Counted from the first letter of the stretch, positions 8,224 through 19,296 are shown. The stretch is 64,000 nt of DNA from Pirellulaceae bacterium (GCA_024102795.1 JAGFJK010000075.1:1-64000); one strand, 5' to 3'. Numbers and translations are program-made. The notes: generated by a model not told the origin, from the sequence alone.

Positions 8224-11200
8224 ATGAAACGCCAAGCCGCCCGTCCGACCCGTCGCCGTGAACATCGTACGCTGCGCCGCCTGCTGCTGGAATCGCTGGA
8301 GGACCGGCAGTTACTGGCGACCATTAACGTGCCCTTCGATCAGCCGACCGTGCAGGCGGCCGTGAATGTGGCCAATCCCAACGACGAGATCGTGCTGGCC
8401 GACGGCGTGTACACCGAAAGCGTCAACCTGGACACGATGTTCATGGAGGGGAACATCACCATCCGCGCCCTCAACGCCGGCATGGCCACCATCGACGGCG
8501 GCGCCGGCAGCGCCATCAGCGCCTCGACCTTCAGCGGGAATATCACGATCGAGGACCTGGTGCTGGATCAGAATTTGGGCAACGTCGGCGGCGTGCTGAA
8601 CTTCGTCGACGTCAGCGGCACGATCACCGTGGATGGTAGCACGTTCGCTGCCGGCTTCGGCGGAGACGGCATTTACGTCGACGCGGGCAACAGCATCACC
8701 ACGGCGCTGGTTGTCACCGGCAGCACGTTCCTGGCGCAGGCGGACAGCGATGACATGGTTCTGGTGGAGATCACCGACAATCCCATGGTGACCGTGAATG
8801 TGAACAACAGCATCTTCACGGGCGGCATGGATGAAGTGGTACAGATTAATGTGCAGAACCCATCGGGTCCTGCCGGTCCGACGTTGATGGCATCGATCAC
8901 CGGCAACATGATCACCGGCGCTGCCGACAGCGGCGACGCGATCGCTATCGACCTGGGCGACGGCACAAGTGACGGGACGAACGCCAACATCACGATCGCC
9001 AACAACACAATCACAGACGCGATGGGCGACGCGATTTCTGTAGATCTCGAAGGGACTGGGACGAACGCGGTGGTGTCGATCACCAACAACACGATCTCCG
9101 GGGCGGACGACAACGGAGTCCGCGTTGAAGGTGGCAGTCCCAGCGTCGGAGTGTCCGCGGATGTGACCATCAGCGACAACATGATCACCAATTCCGGTGC
9201 CAGCGGCATTCGCGTCCTGGGCGATGGCGGGGTCGGCCCGATGAGCGACTACAACGTGGTCATCGATAACAATACGGTCACCACGGCGGCCGATCACGGG
9301 ATCGCCGTGGAAACCAACGCCAACGACAACTTCACTCTGACCGTGGAACTTGTCGACAATACCGTTGCAGGCACGATCGGCATGTCGGCGTATTTGATCG
9401 AGCAGGAGATGGCCAGTATTGTCAACCTCAAGCAAGGCGCGTCGGCCTCGCTCGATCCGGCCACCGTGATCGCCGACAACAACAACACGGGCGCGCCGAT
9501 CACCATTATGGGCACCGTGAACGTCCTGATTCCGATCGAGACCGACATCGCACTGGTCGGCGACGTGCTGACCATCACGGACAGCGATGGGGCCGACAGC
9601 GACGATACGCTGACCATCCAGTCCGACGTCCCCAACAGCCGGTTCATCATCAGCGACCCCAACAACTTGCTGGGAACCAGCATCGCGGGCTCGACCGGCA
9701 ACGGCACGAACACGGTCACGATCCCGTTTGCCGGAATCAACTCCGTGGTGGTCAACACGCTGGGCGGCGACGACACGCTGACCGTCAGCTACGCGCTGGG
9801 CAACTTTGGCGTGCCGCTCTCCTACAACGGCGGCACTCAGAACACGATGCCCAATGGCGACACCCTGGTCCTGGCCGGCGGCGGGCTGTTCGCCCTGGCC
9901 ATCTACAACTTCGCCAACGCCAACGACGGCACGGTGCAAGTCAGCGGCAACGGCCTGCTCACCTACACCGGGCTGGAACCGATCAGCAGCACGATCACCG
10001 CCTCCGACGTCACGCTGAACTACAGCGCGACTGGCGAGACACTGACAGTCACCAACCCCGGCGGCGGGATGACCACGGTGACGTCCGACGTGGCGGCCGA
10101 GACGATCACCTTCAACAATCCCAGCGGCACGCTGACAATCAACGCCGGCGACACGGGCGACGACATCATCAACATCAGCAGCCTGGCGGCCAACTATCCG
10201 GCGGCCATCGTGCTGGACGGGCAAGGCGGCAACGACACGGTCAGCATCAACGCGGCGGGCGGCTTGAGCTTGACCGACCTGCTGGACATCCGGGCCGAGA
10301 ATGTCCTGCAGTCGCAGCCGATTTCGGGCACCGGCCCCGTGCGGCTCGTGACCAGCACGGCGCTGTTCAACCAGAACAACAGCTACACGGCCGGCACCAC
10401 GCTCAGCCAGGGAACGCTGATGGTGACGCAAAACAACTCGCTGGGCACGGGCCCTGTGACCCTTGGAGACTCCAGCAGCGGCAGCGCGGCGATCACGCTG
10501 GTCACGGCTCACGGCGGCGGCGATGTGATCATCAACGAACCGATCACGGTCAGCGCGATGGGCACCGGCACGGTGACGATTGGCGGCCAGCATACGGGCG
10601 GCCGAGCCTTCTATGACGGGTTGGTCACGCTGAACCGCGACGTGACCTTGCGCGGCGCGGGCAACGACCGCACGCAGTTCCGCGGCGGCATCACGGGTAC
10701 CGGTAACGTGACCGTCGATGGCGGTGGGCGGGTTACGTGGAGCACGACGACGGCGACGGCCGAGGCGGGCGACGGAGCGGCGCCGTACGATTTTGTCGGC
10801 AGCGTGACGATCACCGGTAGTTCGCGGCTGCAGACCAACAGCAACTTCACCGCCGGTTCGTCGTCGCTGGCCACCAAGGACTTCACGATCAACGCCGGTT
10901 CGCGGCTGATCATGGCCTACGATACCGACGTCACGATCGACGGACTTTCCGGCAACGGCCAGGTCGACGCCACGGCCTCCAGCGGCTTTCCCGATCCCAG
11001 CGTTTTCACCGTGGGAGCGGACAATGGCAGCTCGACCTACAACGGCACCATCCTCAACGGCGACCGGCAGATCTCGCTGGTCAAGACGGGCAGCGGCACG
11101 ATCACGCTGGCCGGCGGCGCTGGCAACAACACGTACACGGGGCTGACCCACGTCCAGCAAGGCCTGTTGGCCGTCGGCGGCGCGTTTGGGGGCGACGGCG

Positions 11201-14200
11201 CGATCCGGGGCAACATCACGGTGGAGAGCGGCGGCACGTATCGCATGCTGCAGGACAACGTGATCAACAACACCTCGCTGATCACGCTCAGCGGCACCGG
11301 CACGCTGGACCGCAACGGCCGCACGGACGTGATCGGAGCCCTGGCCGGCAGCGGCCAGGTGATCGGCGGCGGCACGCTGGTGATGGCCCTGGTCAGTGGC
11401 ACGCAGCAGACCTTCTCCGGCACCGTGACCGGTGGTTCGCTGAGTGTCCGCGGGGACAACGACAACGGCACCAGCGCCAGCCAGATCCTGACCGGCACCA
11501 GCACCGGGCTTGGTTCCCTGACCGTGCAGCGGGGCAACAGCGCCAACGACGTCCCGCTGCTGGTCCTGGCCGGCGGCGGCTCGACCACCACGGGCTCGGT
11601 TGCCGTGGGGCAAACCGGCAGCGGCCAGGGGATGGCCACGATGAACATCCAGGACACGCACACCCTGAACACGGGCACGTTCTTCCTGGGCGAGCAGAAC
11701 GGGCACGCGGGGTTCGTCAACCAGACCGGCGGCACCGTCAACGCCAGCGGCCACATGCGAGTCGGCCATTGGCCGAACGAGACCAGCGTCTACACGCTGG
11801 ATTCCGGTTCGATCAGCATCACGGGGACACCAGCGGGTGGCACCGAGCAGAATGGCGGGCTGTATATCGGCATCGACGGCACCGGCATCTTCAACCACAA
11901 CGGCGGCGACATCAGTACCCGCTTCCTATGGCTGGACAATCGCGGCGCCACGACGGGCACCGACGAATACAACATGACGGGCGGCCTGCTGGTCTTGACC
12001 CACCCCATCGGCATCGGCAGCAGCAACCCCGGTTCGATGCAGATCAACCTGGGTGGCGGCACCATCCGCACCGACGTCAATACCCAAATGACGGCTCCCG
12101 GCATCCTGACCGGAACCAATGGCGATACCACCTTCAACACCAACGGCAACAGCTTCAACGTCACAGGCTCGCTGTCCGGCGGTGGCGGGCTGGTCAAGAC
12201 CGGCGGCGGCACGATGACGCTTGGCGCCGCCAACAGCTTTATGGGAAGCGCGGTGATCAACGGCGGCACGCTGCTGGTGAATGGCAGCACGGCGGCCGCC
12301 AGTCCGATCATGATCAACGCCACCGGCACCCTGGGTGGCACCGGCAACGCGGCTGGCACGGTCACTCTGAACGGCGGCACGATCGCTCCCGGAACCAGTC
12401 CCGGCATTCTCAGCACCGGCAGCGTCGACATGTCGGCCGGCGGCGTGTTCTCCGTCGAGCTGGAAGGGGCCAGCGCGGGCAATGGAGCCGGCTTCCATGA
12501 CCAGCTTGCCGTCAGCGGCACGGTCGCCCTGGGCAACGGCGCCGCGACGCTCAGCCTGTCCGGAGCACACGTCCCGGCGCCCGGCGACGACTTCGTGATC
12601 ATCGCCAACGACGGAGCCGAGGACACCACGGGCTTCTTCGCGGGCCTGCCGGAAGGGAGCGAGCTGACGTTTAACGGCGTCAAGCTGTACATCACCTACA
12701 ACGGCGGCGACGGCAACGACGTGGTGCTGAACACGGGCCCCGTGGTCAGCGGCACCAGCGGCAGCGACACGCTGGAGGTCACTCCGCTGCCCGGCGGCGA
12801 TCTGCAGTACCAGTTCCTGCCCGGCGGCCCGATCGTGGTGCTGGACAACCCGACCAGCTTCACTTTCAACGGCCGCGGCGGCGACGACGTGATGATCGTC
12901 CAGGCCAATGGCAATCCGTACGCACCGCTCAATTTCAACGGCGGCGGCCAGGACTTCACCAATCCGCCCACGCCCAGCAATGGCGACCTGCTGCAGGTGT
13001 TCGGCAGCGGCCAGGACGCCGCGTACTCGCCTTCGTCCAGCACGACGGGCGACGGTACGGTCGCCGTCTCGGGCGGCGGCACGATCATGTTCACCGGACT
13101 GGAACCGGTCGATATGAGCGGCTTCGGCCTGGTCACCTTCAGCCCGGCCGGCGCCAACGACATCCTGGCGATCGACAACGGCTTCGACGCGGGCACGGGG
13201 CTGATCCCGGCCCTGGTGGTTAGCGGCACGACGGGCGGAGTGCCGGTCGAGGCCCTGCACGCTTGGAACAACACGACGCTGGCGATCGACACCTCGGCCA
13301 ACGACGGCACGGACGCGGTAACGATCAACAGCGCCAGCAACGCCAACGTCCACACGAACCTGCAAGTGTTGACCGGGCTGGGCGCGGACACGGTCACCGT
13401 GTCCGGCAACACGACGTTTCCCGGCACGGTCACGCTGAATTCCGGCACGATCAACGTGAACGCGCCGATCACGGCCGGCCCGCTGGTGGATCTGGATGCC
13501 AGCGTGGCCATCACCACTTCGGGTCCGGCGACCGACATCGTGGCCACGCTGCTGCAAGCCAACTCGGCTGGCGGCATCAACCTGGACACCAACGTGGACA
13601 CAATCGAAGCCGCGGGCAGCGGCCTGGTGACGCTGGACGAATCCAGCGCCGTGACGCTGACCAACGTGACCAGCAACAACAATCCGATCGCCATCACGGC
13701 CGGCGGCACGGTCACGGTCGAGAACGCCGATGCGGGAACCTCGCTGATTTCCATCTCGGTCTCCGGCGGCAGTATCGTCAGCGGGCCCGCCGATCCGGGC
13801 GTGGCCGATATTGTCGGCGCCACAATGAACTTGACGCTCAACACAGCCGGCAACAACCTGGGCGTCAGTCCCGCCAACCGCTTGGAAATCAACGCCGACG
13901 TGCTCACGGCGTCGACCAACGGAGCGGCCCTGAACAACGCCTTTATCGTCGACACGGCAGGCGGCTTGCAGATGCACGATAGTTCGGTCGGCGGTCAGAT
14001 TGGCGCGACCTTCGACCTGCTGGTTCTGAACGGCAACCTGACCAGCGTGGTGGGCGGCCCGCGCGACATCGGTGGCGATATCATTGAGCTTCAGGTTACG
14101 GGCGTCGGGACGATCGGCACCAGCACGGCCGCCGCGCTCGAGATCAACGCCCTCAGCTCGACCACCGCCACCACCGCTGGTGGCAGCATCTGGATGCGCG

Positions 14201-17200
14201 ACACGATCACAGACTTCCCCGTGGCGCTGATCAATGCCAATGGCGGCAACGTGGACCTGCGAGTCAACGCCGGCGACTTGCTGAGCGTGGCCGGCGATCC
14301 GGGCGTGGCCGACGTGGTGGGCAACGTCGTCGTGCTGCGGGTGGACGCGGCGGGCAACACGATCGGCGTCAGCGCGGCGAATCGCTTCGAGCTGGACGCC
14401 AACATCCTGCAGGTCCAGGCTCTCAACAGCAGTGCGTTCCTGGTCGACACGGCGGGCGGCCTGGCTCTGCGCGATTCAACGGTTGGACCGGGCGTCAACG
14501 TCTACGACTTGCTGGCCATCAACGGCGGCATTGTCAGCGAAGTGGTCAACGGCGTGCGCGACGTGGGCGCGGGGATTCTGATCCTGGAGACCACCGGCAT
14601 CGGCGGCATCGGCATCAGCACGGTCGCTCCCCTGGAAATCAACGCCGAGACGCGCTTCGACGCCACGACCAACAACGAAAATATCTTCGTGTTCGATCCG
14701 GTCAGCCCGTTGCCGCTGGGCATTGTCACCGCGGGCACGGCCAACGTCGATCTGCGAGCGACCGGGCCGATCAACGACGCGAACGGGGTCGCCAATAACC
14801 TGGTGGCCAACGCCGCGTCGCTGCGGGCCACCGCCGGAATCGGCAGCGGCAACGCGCTGGAAACCCAGATCAGCATGCTGGCGGCCAGCAACACGGGCGG
14901 CGGCAATATCGAGATCCTGAACAGTGTCGGCGGACTGCTGACGATCGGCATGGCCAATGGTTTCTCAGGCATCACCAACACGGGCGGCGCGGTGAGTGTC
15001 ACGAACCTCAGCCCGCTGACCATCGCCGCCAACATCACGGCCGCGGGACCGATCACGCAGACCGCCACCGATTCGGCCGCGCCGGGCGACGACCTGACCG
15101 TCAACGCCGGCGTCACGATCAACTCCACCGGCAGCAGCGTGACGCTGAACGCCGGCGACGACGCCTTGATCGACGGCAACCTGTCGGCGGCGACCATCGT
15201 CACCATCAATGGCGACGACGGCGACCTGGATCTGGGCGTCGGCACCACCGTGACCATCAACGGCGTGGTCACTACTTCGGGCGGAGCCTTCGTCAACGGC
15301 AATCCCGACAACGACACCTTCAACCTGGCGATGCAGACCACCAGCAGCTTCACCGTGGACGGCCGAGCGCCCTCGTTCGGCGCGGGCGTGCCGCCGGCGG
15401 TGGGCGACACGTTGAACCTGGCATTCGGCGCGGCGACCGATCCGACGCTGACCATTGATGGGGTCACCGCCGGTTCCGGGACCTTCACGACCAGTTCGGG
15501 CGAGCAGCCGGTCACGTTTACGGACATCGAGCAGTTCGATACCAGCGGGCCGTTCCACTTGGTGGTGGACCGCAGCGCGGTCGGACTGGACGGCGACGTG
15601 ATCGACGCGCAGCTCAATGGTGCCGACCTGGAAATCCGCGTCAACGGCGGGCTGGTGCTGAGCGCTCCGCAAGTCGACATCCTGTCGCTGACCATGATCG
15701 GTTCCAGCAATGACGAGACGTTTTCGATCACCGAGACGGCCAGCGGGCTGCCCAGCTTCCTGACCACGCCGCCCAGCTTCATCCCCGGTTCGAACGGCGG
15801 GCATTTGAACCCGACGGCCTCGCTGCGGATGACCGGGGCCTTGGGAGCGCCGCCAGCGCTGACTGACGTTTCGGTGCATATCGACGGCGGCAACGCCGGG
15901 GATCTTGACGACCTGCTGATTACGCTGATCAGCGGCCACGACGTGCTGTACGCCTCGGACACGCTGGACTCGGCCAACAGCGGCAACATCGGCATCGTCT
16001 CGCCACCGTTTGCTGGTCCCGCGCAGAACCTGGACCTGCTGTTGTCGTTCGCCAACCTGGAACCGATCACGCTGGTCGGCGCCGGTGGCGGATTGCTGCT
16101 GGATGCCTCCAGCACCCCGGCCACCACGGCGCTGATGATCGCCGATGCGGGCGCGCCCGGCGACGGCGTGTCGATCGTGACTGGCAATGGCGGATTCGAG
16201 GACACGACGTTCAGCGGGTTCAATGTCCTGGCGGTGGTCAGTGGCACGGGCAGCGAGACCGTGACGTTGGCCAGCGTCGATCCGGCTCCGTCCAACGGCG
16301 TTGCACTGGGGCTGATCTTGATCGACACCGACAATGCAACAGGTACCGACACGGCGGCGGATGTGATCAACGTCTGGAGCCTGCCGGCAACGGTTTCCTT
16401 GCAGGCGTTCGCTAGCGCCGGCGACGACAGCTTTAACCTGTTCGATCCCGGCTCCACGGTGGACAACATCGCGGGGCCCGTGCAGCTCGATGGCCAGTCG
16501 GGCAGCGATACGCTGACGGTGCTCGACACGGGCGACGCCACGGGCGATACCGTGCTGATCACGGAAACCACCATCGAGGGCATGACCAGCCATGCCGGCA
16601 TGCCGGACATCATCTATGCCGGTATCGAACAACTGGACGTGACCACCTCGTCCGGCAACGACCAGGTCACGATCGACATGACCAGCGGCGGCAGCTCGCT
16701 GATGAACGCCGTGATCAGCGCCGCCGCGGGCGACGACCAGTTGCGGCTGGAGAGCTTCATCACCGGCCTGTCCACGATCACGCTCAATGGCAATGCGGGC
16801 AACGACACGTTTAACGATCCGACGGGTCCGCCCAACCCGAACCCCAACACGGATCCGCGCGGGAAGCTGGAACCGAGCTTGACCACGACGATCTTCGTCA
16901 ACGGCGAGTCGGGTCCGACCGGGTCGGGCAACCCGACCAACCCGCCCGACGGCGATCGGGATACCTTCAACCTGGATGTGACCGTGCTGGTCGCTCCCGT
17001 GATTGTCGACACGGTGGCGGGCATCGCCACCAGCGCCGGCCCGCATCAGAACGTGCACTTCAGCGGCATGGAGGACCTGTGCCTGGACGACGTGACTCGC
17101 GACGACGTGAACATCAACATCGGCGAGCTGTACGTGCGGACCACCAACGATCGCGAGCGGATCACGTACACGTCGTGGAACGACACGGGCGTCAAGCTGC

Positions 17201-18099
17201 GGATCGATAACCTGGATCTGGGCACCTCGACCACCTTCCCCGAACACTTCGGGCTGGCCGGCGGAGTGCAGATGCTGCAGCGGATCGTCACGTTTGCCCA
17301 GGGGGGCGACGACCTGGTCAGCATTGCCGCCCACGTGGTGGATGGCAATAACGATCCGATTCCGGTGGAGTTCCACGGCGAGGACGGCGACGATTACCTG
17401 ACGGGAGCCAACGGCGACGACATCCTGGTCGGCGGTCCCGGCCGGGACCGCGTGCTGGGCGGCGAGGGCGACAACCAGTTGTACGGCGACGGCAACGTGC
17501 CGGACCCGGATGGCATTCCGATCGAGCTGCCCACCGACGGCAACGACAATGTCAGCGGCCGCGGCGGCAACGACATCATCTTTGGCGGCGGCGGCATCGA
17601 CCAGCTATTCGGCAGCGACGGGGACGATTACATCCACGCCGGCAGCGGCAACGACCTGGTCGATGGCGGCCTGGGCGATGACGTGCTGATCGGCGCCGCC
17701 GGCAACGACAACCTCAGCGGCAACTACGGCAACGACATTCTGCTGGGCGGCGCGGGCGATGATCAACTGCTCGGCCGGCAGGGGGACGACGTGCTGCTGG
17801 GTGGCAGCGATCTGGACCGCGTGCGGGGCGACGCCGGCAACGACCTGATCGTGGGCGGCAACGCCGCGAACGTCAGCGACGCCACCACGGACGCAGCTCT
17901 GCGATCGATCCTGGCCGACTGGGTGATGTTCCGGCCCGCCGTGCCCGCGGGCCTGGGTACGCTGTTGACGGATGGTTTCCGGGACCTGTTGATTGGCGAT
18001 CAGGGCGCGGACGCCTTCCACCGCAGTATGTTGCCGGATCTGCTGGACGAGGACCGGGTCTACGACTTCCGCGCCGGCGACGGCGATTCGCTGCTGTAG
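8224..18099 (+). CDS. Giant exported surface protein: LEPR-XLL-type N-terminus, beta-helix, autotransporter-type repeats, RTX C-terminus
   Basis: 3291 residues. The ATG at 8224 puts a basic stretch before RRLLLESLEDRQLLA (residues 18-32), the planctomycete LEPR-XLL-like sorting signature. Residues ~33-430 look like a right-handed beta-helix with many NNTI- and TGN-type turns. Autotransporter-associated strand repeats of the pattern VKTGSGTITLAG...YTG...GLL occur near residues 715-745, 955-990 and 1320-1355. A 168-residue unit is duplicated in tandem (about residues 1850-2190). A stretch near 2545-2600 (VSVHIDGGNAGDLDDLLITL) recalls a P/Homo B-like beta-sandwich. Residues ~3050-3215 are calcium-binding RTX nonapeptides (GGxGNDxLxG). 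It probably forms a long adhesive or cell-surface fibre. It is Gly, Thr, Asn and Asp-rich with almost no Cys. Nothing indicates an enzyme. Confidence 0.9.
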   Translation: MKRQAARPTRRREHRTLRRLLLESLEDRQLLATINVPFDQPTVQAAVNVANPNDEIVLADGVYTESVNLDTMFMEGNITIRALNAGMATIDGGAGSAISASTFSGNITIEDLVLDQNLGNVGGVLNFVDVSGTITVDGSTFAAGFGGDGIYVDAGNSITTALVVTGSTFLAQADSDDMVLVEITDNPMVTVNVNNSIFTGGMDEVVQINVQNPSGPAGPTLMASITGNMITGAADSGDAIAIDLGDGTSDGTNANITIANNTITDAMGDAISVDLEGTGTNAVVSITNNTISGADDNGVRVEGGSPSVGVSADVTISDNMITNSGASGIRVLGDGGVGPMSDYNVVIDNNTVTTAADHGIAVETNANDNFTLTVELVDNTVAGTIGMSAYLIEQEMASIVNLKQGASASLDPATVIADNNNTGAPITIMGTVNVLIPIETDIALVGDVLTITDSDGADSDDTLTIQSDVPNSRFIISDPNNLLGTSIAGSTGNGTNTVTIPFAGINSVVVNTLGGDDTLTVSYALGNFGVPLSYNGGTQNTMPNGDTLVLAGGGLFALAIYNFANANDGTVQVSGNGLLTYTGLEPISSTITASDVTLNYSATGETLTVTNPGGGMTTVTSDVAAETITFNNPSGTLTINAGDTGDDIINISSLAANYPAAIVLDGQGGNDTVSINAAGGLSLTDLLDIRAENVLQSQPISGTGPVRLVTSTALFNQNNSYTAGTTLSQGTLMVTQNNSLGTGPVTLGDSSSGSAAITLVTAHGGGDVIINEPITVSAMGTGTVTIGGQHTGGRAFYDGLVTLNRDVTLRGAGNDRTQFRGGITGTGNVTVDGGGRVTWSTTTATAEAGDGAAPYDFVGSVTITGSSRLQTNSNFTAGSSSLATKDFTINAGSRLIMAYDTDVTIDGLSGNGQVDATASSGFPDPSVFTVGADNGSSTYNGTILNGDRQISLVKTGSGTITLAGGAGNNTYTGLTHVQQGLLAVGGAFGGDGAIRGNITVESGGTYRMLQDNVINNTSLITLSGTGTLDRNGRTDVIGALAGSGQVIGGGTLVMALVSGTQQTFSGTVTGGSLSVRGDNDNGTSASQILTGTSTGLGSLTVQRGNSANDVPLLVLAGGGSTTTGSVAVGQTGSGQGMATMNIQDTHTLNTGTFFLGEQNGHAGFVNQTGGTVNASGHMRVGHWPNETSVYTLDSGSISITGTPAGGTEQNGGLYIGIDGTGIFNHNGGDISTRFLWLDNRGATTGTDEYNMTGGLLVLTHPIGIGSSNPGSMQINLGGGTIRTDVNTQMTAPGILTGTNGDTTFNTNGNSFNVTGSLSGGGGLVKTGGGTMTLGAANSFMGSAVINGGTLLVNGSTAAASPIMINATGTLGGTGNAAGTVTLNGGTIAPGTSPGILSTGSVDMSAGGVFSVELEGASAGNGAGFHDQLAVSGTVALGNGAATLSLSGAHVPAPGDDFVIIANDGAEDTTGFFAGLPEGSELTFNGVKLYITYNGGDGNDVVLNTGPVVSGTSGSDTLEVTPLPGGDLQYQFLPGGPIVVLDNPTSFTFNGRGGDDVMIVQANGNPYAPLNFNGGGQDFTNPPTPSNGDLLQVFGSGQDAAYSPSSSTTGDGTVAVSGGGTIMFTGLEPVDMSGFGLVTFSPAGANDILAIDNGFDAGTGLIPALVVSGTTGGVPVEALHAWNNTTLAIDTSANDGTDAVTINSASNANVHTNLQVLTGLGADTVTVSGNTTFPGTVTLNSGTINVNAPITAGPLVDLDASVAITTSGPATDIVATLLQANSAGGINLDTNVDTIEAAGSGLVTLDESSAVTLTNVTSNNNPIAITAGGTVTVENADAGTSLISISVSGGSIVSGPADPGVADIVGATMNLTLNTAGNNLGVSPANRLEINADVLTASTNGAALNNAFIVDTAGGLQMHDSSVGGQIGATFDLLVLNGNLTSVVGGPRDIGGDIIELQVTGVGTIGTSTAAALEINALSSTTATTAGGSIWMRDTITDFPVALINANGGNVDLRVNAGDLLSVAGDPGVADVVGNVVVLRVDAAGNTIGVSAANRFELDANILQVQALNSSAFLVDTAGGLALRDSTVGPGVNVYDLLAINGGIVSEVVNGVRDVGAGILILETTGIGGIGISTVAPLEINAETRFDATTNNENIFVFDPVSPLPLGIVTAGTANVDLRATGPINDANGVANNLVANAASLRATAGIGSGNALETQISMLAASNTGGGNIEILNSVGGLLTIGMANGFSGITNTGGAVSVTNLSPLTIAANITAAGPITQTATDSAAPGDDLTVNAGVTINSTGSSVTLNAGDDALIDGNLSAATIVTINGDDGDLDLGVGTTVTINGVVTTSGGAFVNGNPDNDTFNLAMQTTSSFTVDGRAPSFGAGVPPAVGDTLNLAFGAATDPTLTIDGVTAGSGTFTTSSGEQPVTFTDIEQFDTSGPFHLVVDRSAVGLDGDVIDAQLNGADLEIRVNGGLVLSAPQVDILSLTMIGSSNDETFSITETASGLPSFLTTPPSFIPGSNGGHLNPTASLRMTGALGAPPALTDVSVHIDGGNAGDLDDLLITLISGHDVLYASDTLDSANSGNIGIVSPPFAGPAQNLDLLLSFANLEPITLVGAGGGLLLDASSTPATTALMIADAGAPGDGVSIVTGNGGFEDTTFSGFNVLAVVSGTGSETVTLASVDPAPSNGVALGLILIDTDNATGTDTAADVINVWSLPATVSLQAFASAGDDSFNLFDPGSTVDNIAGPVQLDGQSGSDTLTVLDTGDATGDTVLITETTIEGMTSHAGMPDIIYAGIEQLDVTTSSGNDQVTIDMTSGGSSLMNAVISAAAGDDQLRLESFITGLSTITLNGNAGNDTFNDPTGPPNPNPNTDPRGKLEPSLTTTIFVNGESGPTGSGNPTNPPDGDRDTFNLDVTVLVAPVIVDTVAGIATSAGPHQNVHFSGMEDLCLDDVTRDDVNINIGELYVRTTNDRERITYTSWNDTGVKLRIDNLDLGTSTTFPEHFGLAGGVQMLQRIVTFAQGGDDLVSIAAHVVDGNNDPIPVEFHGEDGDDYLTGANGDDILVGGPGRDRVLGGEGDNQLYGDGNVPDPDGIPIELPTDGNDNVSGRGGNDIIFGGGGIDQLFGSDGDDYIHAGSGNDLVDGGLGDDVLIGAAGNDNLSGNYGNDILLGGAGDDQLLGRQGDDVLLGGSDLDRVRGDAGNDLIVGGNAANVSDATTDAALRSILADWVMFRPAVPAGLGTLLTDGFRDLLIGDQGADAFHRSMLPDLLDEDRVYDFRAGDGDSLL

Positions 18100-18207
18100 A
18101 CTTGCTGCTGCCGATCCTGGGGAGCTTTCCCCGCGGCGGACCGGCTGCGATAATGGCCGGAGCCTGAAGTGAAGCCCGTTCCCGCCACGCATCCTCGGAG
18201 CGCTCGC

Positions 18208-19296
18208 ATGTCGCATCCTTCCCGCAGTTCGCTCGATCGCCGCCAGTTTCTGGGAGCGACCGTGGCCGGTGCGGCCGTACTGGCCGCGCCCGCGGTGGTC
18301 ACCGCCAGCAAGACCGACTCGAAGACCATCGTCGGCCAGGGCGACTACCGTTACGAAGTGCTGCACGACTGGCCGCAACTGCCGGACAAGTATACCTGGC
18401 AGACGACGCACAACGTGGCCGTGGACAAGGCCGGCAACCTGTACGTGATCCACGAGGGGCGCGAGGAGTTGAAGGACCATCCGTCGATTTTCGTGTTCGA
18501 CGCGGATGGCAAGTTTGTGCGCGCCTTCGGCAGCCAGTTCCAAGGCGGCGGGCACGGCATCGAGGTGCGGCAGGAAGGCGGCGAGGAGTACCTGTATGTT
18601 TGCGCGTACCAGCAGGTGAAGAGCTTTGCCAAGCTGACACTGAAGGGTGAAACGGTCTGGCAGCAGTTCGCTCCGATGCAGTCGGGCGTGTACGCGGAGG
18701 GCGAGGATACCAATCCGCAGAAGGTCTGGGGTCGGAACCGCTTCATGCCCACGAATTTCGCGTTCCTCGACGATGGCGGTTTCCTGCTGGCCGACGGCTA
18801 CGGTTCGTTCTATATCCATCGCTACGACCGGGACGGCAAGTGGCTTTCCTGCTTCGGCGGGCCGGGCGACGGCCAGGGAAAGTTCAATACGCCGCACGGG
18901 ATCTGGATCGACCGGCGGCCCGGCCGCGAGCAGCAGGTGGTGGTCTGCGATCGGGCGCATCACACGCTGCAATACCTGACGCTGGACGGCCAGCACGTCG
19001 AGACGCTGTCGGGGTACGGCCTGCCGGCCAACGTCGACACCTGGCGCGACTTGCTGCTGGTCCCGGAGCTGCACGCGCGAGTGACGATTTTGAACGACCA
19101 GAACCAGGTGGTCGCAAGGCTGGGCGAGGATGTCAAGCGAGTGACTTCGGTGCAAGGTATTCGCAACGATCGCGCCCAGTGGCTGGATGGCCGGTTCGTG
19201 CATCCGCATGACGCCTGCTTCGGCCAGAACGGCGACATCTTCGTGGCCGAGTGGGTGGCGACCGGCCGCGTCAGCAAGCTGCAGCGGCTGGCGTAA
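18208..19296 (+). CDS. Exported NHL-repeat beta-propeller protein
   Basis: 362 residues. The ATG at 18208 gives a Tat-like signal (DRRQFLGATVAGAAVLAAPA), so the longer frame from 18169 was not used. After it come repeated units of the form 'N-V-A-V-D-x-A-G-N-L-Y-V', 'IFVFDADGKFVRAFG' and 'GKFNTPHGIWID', typical of six-bladed NHL propellers. Relatives include peptidylglycine-lyase-like and uncharacterised planctomycete proteins, which bind ligands or act as lyases. I cannot assign a reaction. It is followed 100 bases later by a sulfatase on the same strand, with which it may be expressed. Confidence 0.8.
   Translation: MSHPSRSSLDRRQFLGATVAGAAVLAAPAVVTASKTDSKTIVGQGDYRYEVLHDWPQLPDKYTWQTTHNVAVDKAGNLYVIHEGREELKDHPSIFVFDADGKFVRAFGSQFQGGGHGIEVRQEGGEEYLYVCAYQQVKSFAKLTLKGETVWQQFAPMQSGVYAEGEDTNPQKVWGRNRFMPTNFAFLDDGGFLLADGYGSFYIHRYDRDGKWLSCFGGPGDGQGKFNTPHGIWIDRRPGREQQVVVCDRAHHTLQYLTLDGQHVETLSGYGLPANVDTWRDLLLVPELHARVTILNDQNQVVARLGEDVKRVTSVQGIRNDRAQWLDGRFVHPHDACFGQNGDIFVAEWVATGRVSKLQRLA

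Noticed and set aside
8311-11898. 1195-codon open frame antisense to the giant surface gene (with similar long frames at 11926-13977, 14502-16613 and 14965-17376)
   Set aside because: The sense frame has recognisable LEPR-XLL, beta-helix and RTX sequence. The antisense products are His/Arg/Asp-rich with no domain and arise from GC-rich codon structure.
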